64,000 nt of DNA, taken from Trichormus sp. NMC-1 (GTDB taxonomy: Bacteria; Cyanobacteriota; Cyanobacteriia; Cyanobacteriales; Nostocaceae). The DNA lies in contig NZ_LZQD01000003.1 in the NCBI RefSeq assembly GCF_001858025.1, positions 127,027 through 191,026 of the forward strand, given 5' to 3'. A program made the translations under genes and the position numbers. This document shows, piece by piece, positions 1-9,580 of the stretch (the first letter of the stretch is position 1; every line of letters begins with the position of its first letter). Under the pieces are notes generated by a model. It saw nothing but the letters and a program-made list of their open reading frames with translations, ran no database searches and was not told the DNA's origin.

Positions 1-1920
1 AACTAAAGCGTTATAGAATGCAGATTCAGAAGACTTTTGGAAGAGTTCTGGTTTCACAAGGGATTGTGGTTCTAGTTGCTGAAAGTCTAAATCTCCCTGT
101 GCTGCGAGACGGGTAGAACGGTTAACGGTTTCGTAGATTTTATCTAATGTACCGTCTTTGCGGATTTGTTGTAAATAGAGAGCGCGATCGCGTACATCTA
201 ATAAATCCTGTAAAGCACGTTCTGTGTATTCTGGGTCATTTTCTCCCAAAACAGCATTTACCAAATCATAATCTAGCTGTTTTTCTTCTTGTAATAAGGT
301 GCGGATACGTTGTAAGAAAAATTCTTGCAAGTTGGAAATTAAGGATTTTGCATCTTTGTGAAAAGTGGTGGCAAAATTTGTGGCTATTTGCTCAATTAAA
401 ACCACTAAATTAATTTGCAAATTCGCAAACCAAGTAATTTTGACTATGGAATTAGCCGCACGACGTAAAGCAAATGGATCAGATGAACCGGTGGGAATTA
501 AACCTAAACCAAAGATACTCACTAAAGTATCTAATTTGTCGGCTAAACTGACAACTTGACCTGTGAGAGTTGCGGGTAAGATATCACCTGCACCTGTGGG
601 TAAATAATGCTCAAAAATTGCTTTTGCAACTTCGCTATTTTCCCCACTTGCTAAGGCGTATTTTTCTCCCATAATTCCTTGCAATTCTGGGAACTCATAC
701 ACCATTTGCGTGACTAAATCTGCTTTACATAATAATGCAGCTTTGTGAATATTCTCGCTTGTTGCTGCATCTAATTGTAATTGGTTGCTGATTTGTCCAG
801 CAATATTTACGATTCTATCTACTTTGGCACGGACAGAACCTAACTCTTCTTGGAAAGTGACTTTTTCTAATTGGGGTAAATAGCTTTCTAAAGGTTTAGC
901 TAAATCAGCTTCATAGAAAAATCTGCCATCTGCTAAACGCGCTCGAATTACTCTTTCATTCCCGACAGCAATAATATCTGATTTGGTTGGATCACCGTTA
1001 GAAATTGTGATGAAATTCGGCAACAATTCATTATTATCGTCATTTTTGAAGATGGGAAAATAACGTTGGTGCGTAACCATGACTTCTGTAATTACTTCAG
1101 TTGGTAATTGCAAAAATTCTGGTTCAAATTTACCGATAACTGCGGAAGGATATTCAACAAGATTGATGATTTCTGCTAATAAATCTGGGTAAAAAACTGT
1201 ATGTCCACCTGCTGTTTGGGCTGCGGCTTGGACTTTTTGGGTGATGATTTTTTCCCGTTCTTCAGGAATGACAGTCACAAAAGCAGAACGGAGAGTATTT
1301 ACATATTCTGTAGGGTGGGAAATGCTGACAGGTTCGGGATGTAAAACGCGGTGTGCTTGAGAGATTCTATTACTCTTCACAGTCTTTTCGCCATTCTTTA
1401 ATTCTAACGGCAAAACATCCCCATCTAACAAAGCTACTAACCAACGAATGGGGCGAGAAAATCTTTCATCTCCGCTTCCCCAACGCATTAACCGCTTTCC
1501 TTCCAAATTCCAAACCCACTGGGGAACCAATTCTGTTAAAATTTCCGCAACAGGACGGCCAGCAGTCTTTTTCTGAACAAAGACAAAATCCCCTTTCTCT
1601 GTGGGACGAATTTCTAAAGCTGTGATTTCCACACCTTGTTTTTTAGCGAAACCAATTGCTGCTGGTGTGGGTTTACCATCTTTAAAAGCTGCTTGTGCGG
1701 GTGGTCCCTTGATTTCTTCTTCCTTGTCGGGTTGTTGAGACGGTAAACCGGTGATTAAAACTGCTAAACGTCGGGGAGTACCATAAACCTCAACCGCTTC
1801 TGGAGTCAGACTATTTGCTTCCAGACTTTGGGGAATGCGCGATCGCCATTGTATGATGGCATTACGCAGAAAACTTGCAGGTAGTTCTTCTGTACCAACT
1901 TCTAATAAAAATGCAGGCAT
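1..1920 (-). CDS. glyS: Glycyl-tRNA synthetase beta subunit, 3' part outside window
   Basis: Charges tRNA-Gly together with the alpha subunit (GlyQ) of the bacterial alpha2-beta2 enzyme, in the cytoplasm. The minus-strand frame is open from an ATG at 1918-1920 to the window edge, 640 codons. The N-terminus [20 protein letters not shown] is the family signature. [10 protein letters not shown] near residue 50 and the HD-like and anticodon-binding regions further on fit GlyS. The family is about 700-720 residues, so roughly 75 C-terminal residues lie outside the window. No frameshift is seen in the visible part. Confidence 0.95.
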   Translation of the reverse strand, partial: MPAFLLEVGTEELPASFLRNAIIQWRSRIPQSLEANSLTPEAVEVYGTPRRLAVLITGLPSQQPDKEEEIKGPPAQAAFKDGKPTPAAIGFAKKQGVEITALEIRPTEKGDFVFVQKKTAGRPVAEILTELVPQWVWNLEGKRLMRWGSGDERFSRPIRWLVALLDGDVLPLELKNGEKTVKSNRISQAHRVLHPEPVSISHPTEYVNTLRSAFVTVIPEEREKIITQKVQAAAQTAGGHTVFYPDLLAEIINLVEYPSAVIGKFEPEFLQLPTEVITEVMVTHQRYFPIFKNDDNNELLPNFITISNGDPTKSDIIAVGNERVIRARLADGRFFYEADLAKPLESYLPQLEKVTFQEELGSVRAKVDRIVNIAGQISNQLQLDAATSENIHKAALLCKADLVTQMVYEFPELQGIMGEKYALASGENSEVAKAIFEHYLPTGAGDILPATLTGQVVSLADKLDTLVSIFGLGLIPTGSSDPFALRRAANSIVKITWFANLQINLVVLIEQIATNFATTFHKDAKSLISNLQEFFLQRIRTLLQEEKQLDYDLVNAVLGENDPEYTERALQDLLDVRDRALYLQQIRKDGTLDKIYETVNRSTRLAAQGDLDFQQLEPQSLVKPELFQKSSESAFYNALV

Positions 1921-2098
1921 AAGTCACTTAATTTCGTCAGTCAATTCCACCAGTTTACCTTGTCATTAGGCTGAAGTATGGGTTGTAGAACAGATGTGGC
2001 GGAATTTTATTTGTACTAAAACCTAAAAATCGAAATGATGTGAATTTCTGTATAATCCAGACGGTTGACATTTACATCATCTGTCAGAATCAGGATTG

Positions 2099-2128
2099 TA
2101 GGGTGGGTTACGCTTTCGCTAACCCACC
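2099..2128. repeat. Dispersed hairpin repeat with GGGTGGGTTA arms
   Basis: GGGTGGGTTA and TAACCCACC arms flank a 9-nt loop in the 226-bp gap between glyS and the RTX gene fragments. The same motif occurs inside the terminal-repeat elements near 36.1 kb and at the right window edge, so it belongs to a repeat family rather than being a local terminator. The rest of 1921-2146 is AT-rich with no gene seen. Confidence 0.6.
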
Positions 2129-2146
2129 AAAATCATCAACCACTAA

Positions 2147-3262
2147 TTAACTAAACAAGAAATTAGCACCAAACAGATTAACATTGAAATTAGCACTATT
2201 AAACCCAGATGTACCGGATAAAGTAGCTAATAACTGACCAGTTCCAAAGCCAGAATTACCAATTGTGCCATCACCAATGCGTAGGAGAGTATTACTACCT
2301 GATGTCACCACATCAATATTAGCAATTCCTGTGAACTGGAATTTATCACCACCGACACCACGCACAAACTGAGTAATGGTATCTGCACCATCATTCAAAG
2401 CATACTTAACGATATCCACAGCATTATCGTTTAAACCTAAAGACAGGATATCGTTACCAAGACCACCAATTAAAGTATCTGCACCAGCATTACCATTCAG
2501 AGTATCGACACCTGCACCACCAGTCAAAGTATTAGCTGCTGCGTTTCCTGTAAGGACATTATTTAAGGTGTTACCTGTACCATTAATTGCAGCAGTTCCT
2601 TGTAAAGTCAGGTTTTCTAAATTGTTGGCTAATGTGTAAGTTACAGTGCTGAAAACAGTATCAGTTCCTGCATTAGCCGCTTCAGTGATGATATCTCCTA
2701 TATTATCAACATAGTAAGAATCATTACCAGCACCACCAATCATGGTATCTGCACCTGTTTTACCATCAAGAATGTTAGCTGCTGTGTTACCTGTGAGGAC
2801 ATTATTTAAGGTATTCCCTGTACCCTTAATTGCAGAAGTACCTTTTAAAGTCAGTCTTTCTACATTATTAGCTAATGTGTAAGTTACAGTGCTGAAAACA
2901 GTATCAGTTCCTGCATTAGCAGCTTCAGTGATGATATCTCCTATATTATCAACATAGTAAGAATCATTACCAGCGATGTTACCACAGGCTGGGGCGTTGA
3001 ATCCTGCGGCTTGAAAAATGGCAGCAGTTAAGGCTGTGGTGGTGGTTTTACCGTTTGTACCGGTAATTCCTACCCAAGGAATATTTTGCAAATGTCGCCA
3101 AGCCAGTTCCATTTCGCCAATAGTTTCAATTCCTAGCGATCGCGCTTTGGCTAAAATAGGAATATCCCAAGGTACTCCAGGGCTGACAACTATTAATTGA
3201 GGTAAGTGATTAGTATCGAGGTTTGGGGAATGTCCTAAGTTGACGGTAATTTTTAAGGACAT
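2147..3262 (-). pseudogene. C-terminal RTX fragment of the broken DUF4347/LVIVD/RTX gene, fused to a murD piece
   Basis: This 371-codon frame is a chimera. Residues about 4-97 are an internal segment of MurD, seen in [30 protein letters not shown] and the ATP-binding [14 protein letters not shown]. From GNDSYYVDN onward it is hemolysin-type Ca-binding repeat sequence ([31 protein letters not shown]) ending in a FxxG-type RTX C-terminus. It is the downstream part of the gene whose 5' part lies at 3254-5357. The only ATG available (3260-3262) is an AATGTCC inside an RTX codon pair, so it is unlikely to be expressed on its own. The RTX end probably carried the type I secretion signal of the intact protein. 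Confidence 0.75.
2975..3253 (-). pseudogene. murD: Internal fragment of murD captured inside the RTX gene
   Basis: About 279 bp encode MurD (UDP-MurNAc-Ala:D-Glu ligase) residues of roughly 55-147, from KITVNLGHS to APACGNI. The Walker-type loop GTNGKTT is included. MurD start, catalytic C-domain and stop are absent. The left edge switches from ACATC to RTX sequence GCTGGTAATGATTC, and the right edge switches at TAAGGACATT, which is shared with intact RTX units nearby (compare 2548-2560). There is only 1-3 nt of microhomology at the edges and no terminal repeats. The piece replaces about 60 bp of an RTX unit and shifts the reading frame of the upstream half. A full murD is not in the window. 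Confidence 0.8.
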
Positions 3263-3949
3263 TATTTAAGGTGTTACCAGTACCATTAATTGCAGAAGTA
3301 CCTTGTAAAGTCAGTCTTTCTACATTATTAGCTAATGTGTAAGTTACAGTGCTGAAAACAGTATCAGTTCCTGCATTAGCAGCTTCGGTGACGATATCTC
3401 CTACGTTATCAACATAGTAAGAATCATTACCCAAACCACCAATTAAGGCATCTGCACCTGTACCACCGTTGAGGGTATCATTACCATTACCACCATATAA
3501 ATCATCATTGCCGGCTAAACCGTAGAGTGTATCACTTCCATCTAAGCCGTCAATCCGATCTGCATTGGCTGTACCATTGAGAATATTGTTAGCTGCTGTC
3601 CCTGTAATGGGGTTTTCTGCAATGTTGTTAATAATGATAGTGAGTTGTTTGTCGTAAAATAATCCACCTTGGTCTGTGGTACGAACTCGAATGCTATAAC
3701 TATTTTTGCTTTCAAAGTTAAAACTAGCTTTGGTTTTGATTTGAGTACCACTGATGGTAAATAAACTGTTATTAGTTGCACCTGTACCACTAACTAAGCT
3801 ATAGGTGAAAGTATTACCAGTATTTGGGTCAGTGGTGGTGAAGTTGCCAACTACTGTACTAATAGGTTGATTTTCGGCAATGCTGCTGTTAGATAGGGTG
3901 AGATTAGTTGGTGCTTGGTTTGTGATTGGGTTAGTAAATTCACTCACAT

Positions 3950-4800
3950 CAATAATCTTTAAGCCACCTCCAGCATCAGCCAGATAAGCGTAGTTGCCTA
4001 CTACTTGCACATCATTAGCATAGTGATTCGTATCATAATTGCCGACGAGAGTGGGTGTGGCTGGGTTGCTGATGTTGATGATAGAGAGTCCTTTATCGAA
4101 ATCAGCCACATAAGCGTAGTTGCCTACTATTACCACATCATAAGCATAGCCATTCGTATCATAATTGCCGACGAGAGTGGGTGCGGCTGGGTTGCTGATG
4201 TTGATGATAGAGAGTCCTGAATCACCATCTGCAACATAAGCGTAGTTGCCTACTACTTGCACATCCTCAGCATAGCCATTCGTATCATAATTGCCGACGA
4301 GGGTGGGTGCGGCTGGATTGCTGATATTGATGATTTGCAGTCCTGAATAATAATCAGCCACATAAGCGTATTTGCCTACTATTACCGCATCCTCAGCATA
4401 GCCATTCGTATCATAATTGCCGACGAGGGTGGGTGCGGCTGGGTTACTGATATTGATGATAGAAAGTCCTGAATCACCATCTGCAACATAAGCGTATTTG
4501 CCTACTACTTGCACATCATAAGCATAGTCATTCGTATCATAATTGCCGACGAGGGTGGGTGCGGCTGGGTTACTGATATTGATGATAGAAAGTCCTGAAT
4601 CACCATCTGCAACATAAGCGTAGTTGCCTACTATTTCCACATCCATAGCATAGGAAGTATCATAATTGCCGACGAGGGTGGGTGCAGATGGGTTGCTGAT
4701 GTTGATGATAGAGAGTCCTGAATTAGCATCAGCAACATAAGCGTAGTTGCCGACTATTTCCACATCTAAAGCATAGCCATTCGTATCATAACTACCGACT
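3950..4800 (-). repeat. In-gene 126-bp tandem repeats encoding LVIVD beta-propeller units
   Basis: The LVIVD part of the RTX-type gene is built from near-identical 126-bp units (42 codons each) with the core YVADxxSGLxIINISNPxAPTL. DNA identity between neighbours is very high, with variation concentrated at the GYAxDVxxVGNYA segment, which suggests recent unit expansion or conversion. Confidence 0.85.
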
Positions 4801-4870
4801 AATGTGGGTGCAAATACTCCCTGATAGGTGTTGAGGGTGTCTGCATCAAAAACAATATCCGACAAATAAG

Positions 4871-4898
4871 GTAGAGACGTTCCATGGAACGTCTCTAC
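4871..4898. repeat. 28-nt palindromic repeat (GTAGAGACGTTCC) inside a coding region
   Basis: GTAGAGACGTTCC, a central ATG-like core and the reverse complement form a perfect 28-nt palindrome. It is read in frame as VETFHGTSL between the DUF4347 domain and the first LVIVD repeat. The same 28 nt form the centre of the large palindrome at 5643-5670, and a variant follows the pentapeptide gene at 18634. Confidence 0.85.
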
Positions 4899-5395
4899 AT
4901 CTGTGGGAATATTAACTTCTAACTCCCAATTTCCCCCTAATGCTGCATTTCCTGTTTTTGTTGCTGACGCGCTAATGGTTGCGTTGGTAATCTCATGTAA
5001 TTTTCTAACAAATTCTTCTCCAGCATCCCCCGCAGCGACGTTACAACCATAAAGTAAGATACTTTTGCTTTGCCAACACTGCAATAATTCAGCATATTTA
5101 TTGATGTTGTCTAAATTCAGTTGACCATTTCCTAAATACAAACATCCAGGAGAACCGTGAGAAACGATGTGAATATTGGTAATTTGGGGATGTTGTTGTA
5201 AAAATTCTGTAATTTCCTCGATTGCGTCTTTATTTGGGGAAATAATGATTGTTTTTACTCCCTCAACAACTCCTGTCTGTAGGGTTTGGTAGTCGGAAAC
5301 GGAGGAATCAATAAAGACAACTGTGGTTGTTTTATAGAGTAAAGAGTTATTAAACATATTTATGATTTTTGCACCTGATAACAAAGTGTAGTTTT

Positions 5396-5917
5396 CTATT
5401 GCATTAAGATTATTAGGGGTTTATTCACTTAAAAAGGCGGTTAGAAACCGCAACTAAACAGGCTAAACCCACGATTTTGAAAAAGTTAATTTTTAAACCT
5501 TTTCGAGTATAGTATTACATCCGCTTAATTACTTGTCAAGAACCGGCATTGCTGAATTTAAATATGAAACTTTGCGTCTAACGCACTTTTGTGCTTCGCT
5601 GCGCTGGGGCGCGAAACCCATTGGACATCTCCGGTAAATATTGTAGAGACGTTCCATGGAACGTCTCTACAATATTTACCGGAGATGTCCAATGGGTTTC
5701 GCGCCCCAGCGCAGCGAAGCACAAAAGTGCGTTAGACGCAAAGTTTCATATTTAAATTCAGCAATGCCGGTTCTTGACAAGTAATTAAGCGGATGTAATA
5801 CTATACTCGAAAAGGTTTAAAAATTAACTTTTTCAAAATCGTGGGTTTAGCCTGTTTAGTTGCGGTTTCTAACCGCCTTTTTAAGTGAATAAACCCCTAA
5901 TAATCTTAATGCAATAG
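5396..5917. repeat. Perfect 522-bp palindrome with no spacer
   Basis: The two arms of 261 bp are exact reverse complements as far as read. They run from CTATTGCATTAAG at the left to CTTAATGCAATAG at the right. The symmetry centre is between 5656 and 5657, inside the 28-nt GTAGAGACGTTCC repeat. Symmetry breaks at 5395/5918. The element lies between the start of the RTX-type gene and the end of the metal ATPase. No gene is seen inside. Confidence 0.9.
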
Positions 5918-5929
5918 CTATTCATGTAT

Positions 5930-7858
5930 TCACTTTTTCAACAATCTTAAACCACTCAAAGTCACTAATACCGTCGAACCTTCATGGCCGATAACACCCA
6001 TAGGGAGGTTAATATTCCCGAAAAAGTTACCAATCAAGAGTAAAACAATAAAACCCAAAGCTACAGTGATATTTTGTTTGATTATAGAGTGCGATCGCTT
6101 GCCCAATTTCATCGCCACCGCAATCTTTTCTAAATTATCCGCCATCAATACTATATCTGCGGTTTCCAAAGCCACATCACTACCAGCCACACCCATTGCA
6201 ATACCGACAGAAGCTTGCGCTAACGCAGGTGCATCATTAATACCATCCCCCACCATAGCCACAGTCTGGTAATGTTTCTGGAGACTACGAATTACATCTA
6301 GTTTATCTTCTGGCAAAAGCGCTGCATACACTCGATCAATTCCCACCAACTTAGCCACAGTTTGGGCGGTTCTGTGATTATCTCCAGTTAACATGACAAT
6401 TTCTTCAATTCCCAACTTCCGCAACTGGTGAATAGTTGCAGCTGCTTCTTCTCTGACTTCATCTGCGATCGCAATTATACCCAAACAATTGGTGATTCCT
6501 GATTGGGAATTTTCCCTAGCTACCCAAACCACAGTTTTACCTTCATCTTCCCAACCTTGCGCCGTTTTTTGCAAACCTGCGGGCAAATAAGTCACATACT
6601 TTTTAATAAAAGCCCCATTTCCGACAATGATCTTCTGTTCATCTACTATACCAATAATACCCTGTCCTGGGATAGCTTGCGCCTCAATTGCCCGTTCCCA
6701 TTTTAACTCAGCCGCAGCTTGAATAATTGCCTTAGCAATGGGATGTTCAGAAGCCGATTCTACAGATGCTGCTGCTGTTAATACATCATTGTGAGTAAAT
6801 TCCTCAGATGCAATTACCTGAGAGACTTTTACCAATCCTGTAGTTAGAGTACCAGTTTTATCAAATGCGATCGCTCTAACTTTCCCCATCATCTCCAATT
6901 GAGAGCCATTTTTAAACAAAATCCCCCTTCTTGCACCATTAGCAATTCCAGATAGTAAAGTAGGCATTATCGCCGCCATTAAAGCACAGGGAGAAGCTAC
7001 CACCAAAAAAGTTAAAGCCCGATAAATCGTAGTTTCCCAATCCCAACCCCAAATAAACGGCGGTAAAATTGCTAATAATATCCCCGCAATCACAATAAAC
7101 CGCGCATAGCCCCGTTCAAATTTTTCGATAAACTCTTGAGAAGGAGGTGCTTCTGTTTGCGCTTGTTCAACTAACTTAATTACCCGTTGAATTAAACTAC
7201 TTTCCGCAGGTTTGTGTACTTGCAACTGTAACGCCCCATAACCGTTGAGACTACCTGCAAAAACTTCCTCTCCCACCGTCTTTTCTACAGGTAAAGATTC
7301 CCCCGTAATAGCCGCTTGATTTAAAGTACTGTAACCAGATAAAATCACCCCATCAGTAGGAATTATTTCCCCCGGTTTCACAACTATTTCATCTCCTACC
7401 CGTAACTCCGAGATAGAAACCATTTCTTCAGTTCCTTGACGCAGAACCCGCGCTGTATCTGCTGTTAAACTCATCAAACTGCGGATACTGCGTTCTGTGC
7501 GACGCATAGCGTAACCTTCCAACGCGCCACTAATAGCAAAAATGAGAATTAAAATCGCGCCATCAATAATTAGATGATACTCCTGTTTCCATAATCCCAA
7601 ACTAGCAGCCCCTAGAGCCGCCACTATCATCAGCAAATCTACATCTAGTTCTTTTTCTTTCAAAAGAGTAGTTAGCCCCTCACGGGCGCTTTCATAGCCA
7701 CCAATGACATAAGCCGCAGGTAACAGTAGCAATGCCAAACCCAACCAGTTGAGATGTAAAGCAAACCAGCCGAGAAATAGCAGGAAACCACAAAGCATTG
7801 CGGCAACAGCGTCAGCGTGTTCTGTCGTGAATTGTTGAAACCGTTGGGGGTAGAGCAT
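5930..7858 (-). CDS. P1B-4 type heavy-metal ATPase (cobalt-type exporter, CoaT-like)
   Basis: Inner-membrane ATPase that moves transition metals out of the cytoplasm. In 642 residues it shows TGES (185-188, actuator), the metal-site SPC motif in a membrane helix (289-291), DKTGT with the phosphorylated Asp (333-337), GDGIND (near 538-542) and HEGST in a C-terminal helix (625-629). SPC plus HEG(G/S)T is the signature of subgroup P1B-4, whose cyanobacterial member is Synechocystis CoaT. There is no N-terminal HMA domain, also as in P1B-4. The substrate could be Co, and Ni, Zn or Fe cannot be excluded. The stop lies only 12 bp from the right end of the 522-bp palindrome. Confidence 0.88.
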   Translation of the reverse strand: MLYPQRFQQFTTEHADAVAAMLCGFLLFLGWFALHLNWLGLALLLLPAAYVIGGYESAREGLTTLLKEKELDVDLLMIVAALGAASLGLWKQEYHLIIDGAILILIFAISGALEGYAMRRTERSIRSLMSLTADTARVLRQGTEEMVSISELRVGDEIVVKPGEIIPTDGVILSGYSTLNQAAITGESLPVEKTVGEEVFAGSLNGYGALQLQVHKPAESSLIQRVIKLVEQAQTEAPPSQEFIEKFERGYARFIVIAGILLAILPPFIWGWDWETTIYRALTFLVVASPCALMAAIMPTLLSGIANGARRGILFKNGSQLEMMGKVRAIAFDKTGTLTTGLVKVSQVIASEEFTHNDVLTAAASVESASEHPIAKAIIQAAAELKWERAIEAQAIPGQGIIGIVDEQKIIVGNGAFIKKYVTYLPAGLQKTAQGWEDEGKTVVWVARENSQSGITNCLGIIAIADEVREEAAATIHQLRKLGIEEIVMLTGDNHRTAQTVAKLVGIDRVYAALLPEDKLDVIRSLQKHYQTVAMVGDGINDAPALAQASVGIAMGVAGSDVALETADIVLMADNLEKIAVAMKLGKRSHSIIKQNITVALGFIVLLLIGNFFGNINLPMGVIGHEGSTVLVTLSGLRLLKK

Positions 7859-7886
7859 GAGATTTGTCTTGAGATAACTAATCTCA

Positions 7887-7917
7887 CCTTAAACCTTGAC
7901 ATTAATGTCAATGTCAA
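7887..7917 (-). promoter_or_regulatory. MerR-type promoter of the metal ATPase
   Basis: On the minus strand a TTGACA -35 (7912-7917) and a TTAAGG -10 (7887-7892) are separated by 19 bp. The over-long spacer contains the perfect dyad TTGACATTAATGTCAA (7896-7911). A long spacer with a central dyad is typical of promoters activated by MerR-family metal sensors, for example CoaR for coaT. No MerR gene is present in the window, so the regulator is inferred. Confidence 0.55.
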
Positions 7918-7980
7918 GAATGTGGGCTTTATTTTTTGTCGCTACAGCTTATATAGCCGTCCTAAATTAGTTGTAAACAA

Positions 7981-8011
7981 GATCCCCGACTTCTCTCAGA
8001 AGTCGGGGATC
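7981..8011. repeat. Hairpin repeat GATCCCCGACTTCT
   Basis: GATCCCCGACTTCT and AGAAGTCGGGGATC arms flank a 3-nt loop. Similar copies lie at 16073-16103, 28221-28283 (with an insertion in the loop) and 48483-48513, always between genes. It is a dispersed hairpin family and could also act as a terminator or processing site. Confidence 0.8.
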
Positions 8012-8127
8012 TGAATCTTTTAGTGTTCACAAATCAGAAAGGATTACTATATATTTGATTATATCTTTTGAATTCAAACGATATACTTATACTGGATATC
8101 AACATTTAAACCCTATTTAGCAACCTA

Positions 8128-8331
8128 TTAATTCATTTCTTTAGCTATAGCCTCTTTGAAGATTTCTTCTACATTTTTATATAAATTACCTATATCAATT
8201 AATTTATGCCTTTTTGTCCGTTCAACTCTTTTATCTTCTAAATCTTTAAAGTGATCTACTATTGTGATTTTTGGTGATAGCTTCATTTTCGGGTTTTTTC
8301 TCTTTGAATTAAAAAGAGAATACCACTTCAC
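8128..8331 (-). pseudogene. ISAs1-family transposase N-terminal remnant
   Basis: In this 67-codon frame, residues about 17-47 (ITIVDHFKDLEDKRVERTKR followed by HKLIDI) match the N-terminal associated domain of ISAs1/H-repeat transposases (PF13808: F..L.D.R......H.L.DI). The DDE catalytic part is missing, and after HKLIDI the sequence becomes unrelated (NLYKNVEEIFKEAIAKEMN). No terminal inverted repeats were found around it. It is an old decayed insertion, and the flanks 8012-8127 and 8332-8493 hold only AT-rich DNA. Confidence 0.6.
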
Positions 8332-8493
8332 CCCATTTTATTGATTCTCCTATAAACGAAATTTACCATCAAATTTTTTCATATGTGTTTATTGAATTGA
8401 TACCAACTTACTAGTGTTACCCTTTTTTTGTATTCATATAAGTTGCATTTTGTCAAATTAAATTAGATGCGTTTCCCCTGCATTGAAGTGAGA

Positions 8494-9219
8494 TTAAATT
8501 TTTAGTTTTGCTAAACCCAAATAACGAATACCTTCTGGAGAAACGTCAAAACGACAGGGTAAGACTTCTAAACCTAGGTTGATAGCTTCCCGTAACAACT
8601 TACCATATATAGGATCTGTACTATCACCAGGGGCAAATTCTGGACAATCACCCCGATTGATAAAATACAGCATCACTCCCCTGTTTTGAGGTAAAAGTGC
8701 CATTAATTCCCGTAAATGCTTTTGTCCTCTTGTGGTTTCTGTGTCGGGAAACAGTGCTAAATTACCTTGTGTCCAAGTTGTATTTTTCACTTCTAAATAA
8801 ATCGGAACTTGTTCATCACTTCCTGTTAAGAAAAAATCTATACGGCTTTTTTTATCTTGGCCATAAACCACTTCACCTTTAACTTGGCTATAGTCACCTA
8901 ATTCTGGGAAAAGATGTTTTTCTAAAGCTAATTTTACGACTCGATTTGGTAAAGCTGTATTCACACCTACCCAAGTCGGTTCTATATCTTGTACTTGAAT
9001 CAACTCTAATGTATAAGCTAATTTGCGATTAGGATTATCACTTTTAGAAAGCTGTACTGCACTACCAATAGTTGAGACTCCAGTCATTGGCCCTGTATTA
9101 GGACAGTGTGCTGTTACTAATTCCCCTGAAGCTAGTTGAACATCAGCAAAAAAACGCTTGTAGCGTTTGAGCAAAATACCAGAATATAGTGTTGGATAGC
9201 GATAAAGCCAATCAGTCAT
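8494..9219 (-). CDS. sfsA: SfsA family protein (sugar fermentation stimulation protein homologue)
   Basis: SfsA proteins were named for stimulating maltose metabolism genes in E. coli. They carry an OB-fold followed by a nuclease-like (PD-(D/E)XK-like) domain and bind DNA non-specifically. The 241 residues show the family hallmarks: LYSGILLKRYKRFFADVQL at the start, AHCPNTGPMTG, SRIDFFL, YLEVKNTT and LFPDTETTRGQKHL. IYLEVKNTT is the putative catalytic core. Length is normal for the family (about 235-245). The start ATG is at 9217-9219. Confidence 0.93.
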   Translation of the reverse strand: MTDWLYRYPTLYSGILLKRYKRFFADVQLASGELVTAHCPNTGPMTGVSTIGSAVQLSKSDNPNRKLAYTLELIQVQDIEPTWVGVNTALPNRVVKLALEKHLFPELGDYSQVKGEVVYGQDKKSRIDFFLTGSDEQVPIYLEVKNTTWTQGNLALFPDTETTRGQKHLRELMALLPQNRGVMLYFINRGDCPEFAPGDSTDPIYGKLLREAINLGLEVLPCRFDVSPEGIRYLGLAKLKI

Positions 9220-9244
9220 TGTAATAAGTAAATATTTATTCTTA

Positions 9245-9408
9245 GAGGATGTTTGAAAAGTTGCAAATTATACTCTAAACCCCTCTCCAAACCTCTCCCC
9301 CACAGGGAGAGAGGCTTTGATTCTTACTCCCCTTCCCTGGTAGGGAAGGGGTTGGGGGTTAGGTTCTGAGACTTTTGATGTTACCAAAAATACTTTTAAA
9401 ACATCCTC
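9245..9408. mobile_element. 164-bp MITE, copy 1 (GAGGATGTTT ends)
   Basis: Terminal inverted repeats GAGGATGTTTGAAAAGT / GAGGATGTTTTAAAAGT enclose two internal C/G-rich hairpins (ACCCCTCTCC, CCCCTTCCCT). It is flanked by a direct TTA on both sides. A copy identical over all 164 bp, also between TTA triplets, is at 40757-40920. It has no coding capacity and is probably mobilised in trans by an IS630/mariner-like enzyme (inferred). Confidence 0.85.
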
Positions 9409-9580
9409 TTAGAGGATATCTAAGAAGTAGACGCGAAGTAAATTGTCTTATTAATATCACAAAATGGTAACTTTTGTAGTTAAATTTACGATATTTAAAT
9501 TATAGTGGCATATAATAGAGATCACATACCTCCTATGTAAAAAAACTGGGAGGGTTAAAAAATGCAAGGAGAAATATCCT

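Larger units (their letters stand above)
3210..5357 (-). pseudogene. DUF4347 / LVIVD-repeat / RTX surface or secreted protein, 5' part (frameshifted)
   Basis: This is the N-terminal part of a large extracellular protein. From the ATG at 5357 it has a DUF4347 domain (about residues 10-165, [34 protein letters not shown]). Next come seven to eight LVIVD repeats of 42 residues ([17 protein letters not shown]), a cadherin-like stretch ([20 protein letters not shown]) and the first RTX units ([20 protein letters not shown]). The frame then enters the murD insert and stops after [18 protein letters not shown]. An upstream TTG at 5384 is possible, but MFNNSLLYK is the more likely start. Such proteins are normally exported by type I secretion and bind Ca. 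The intact gene would have spanned about 2147-5357. Confidence 0.8.
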
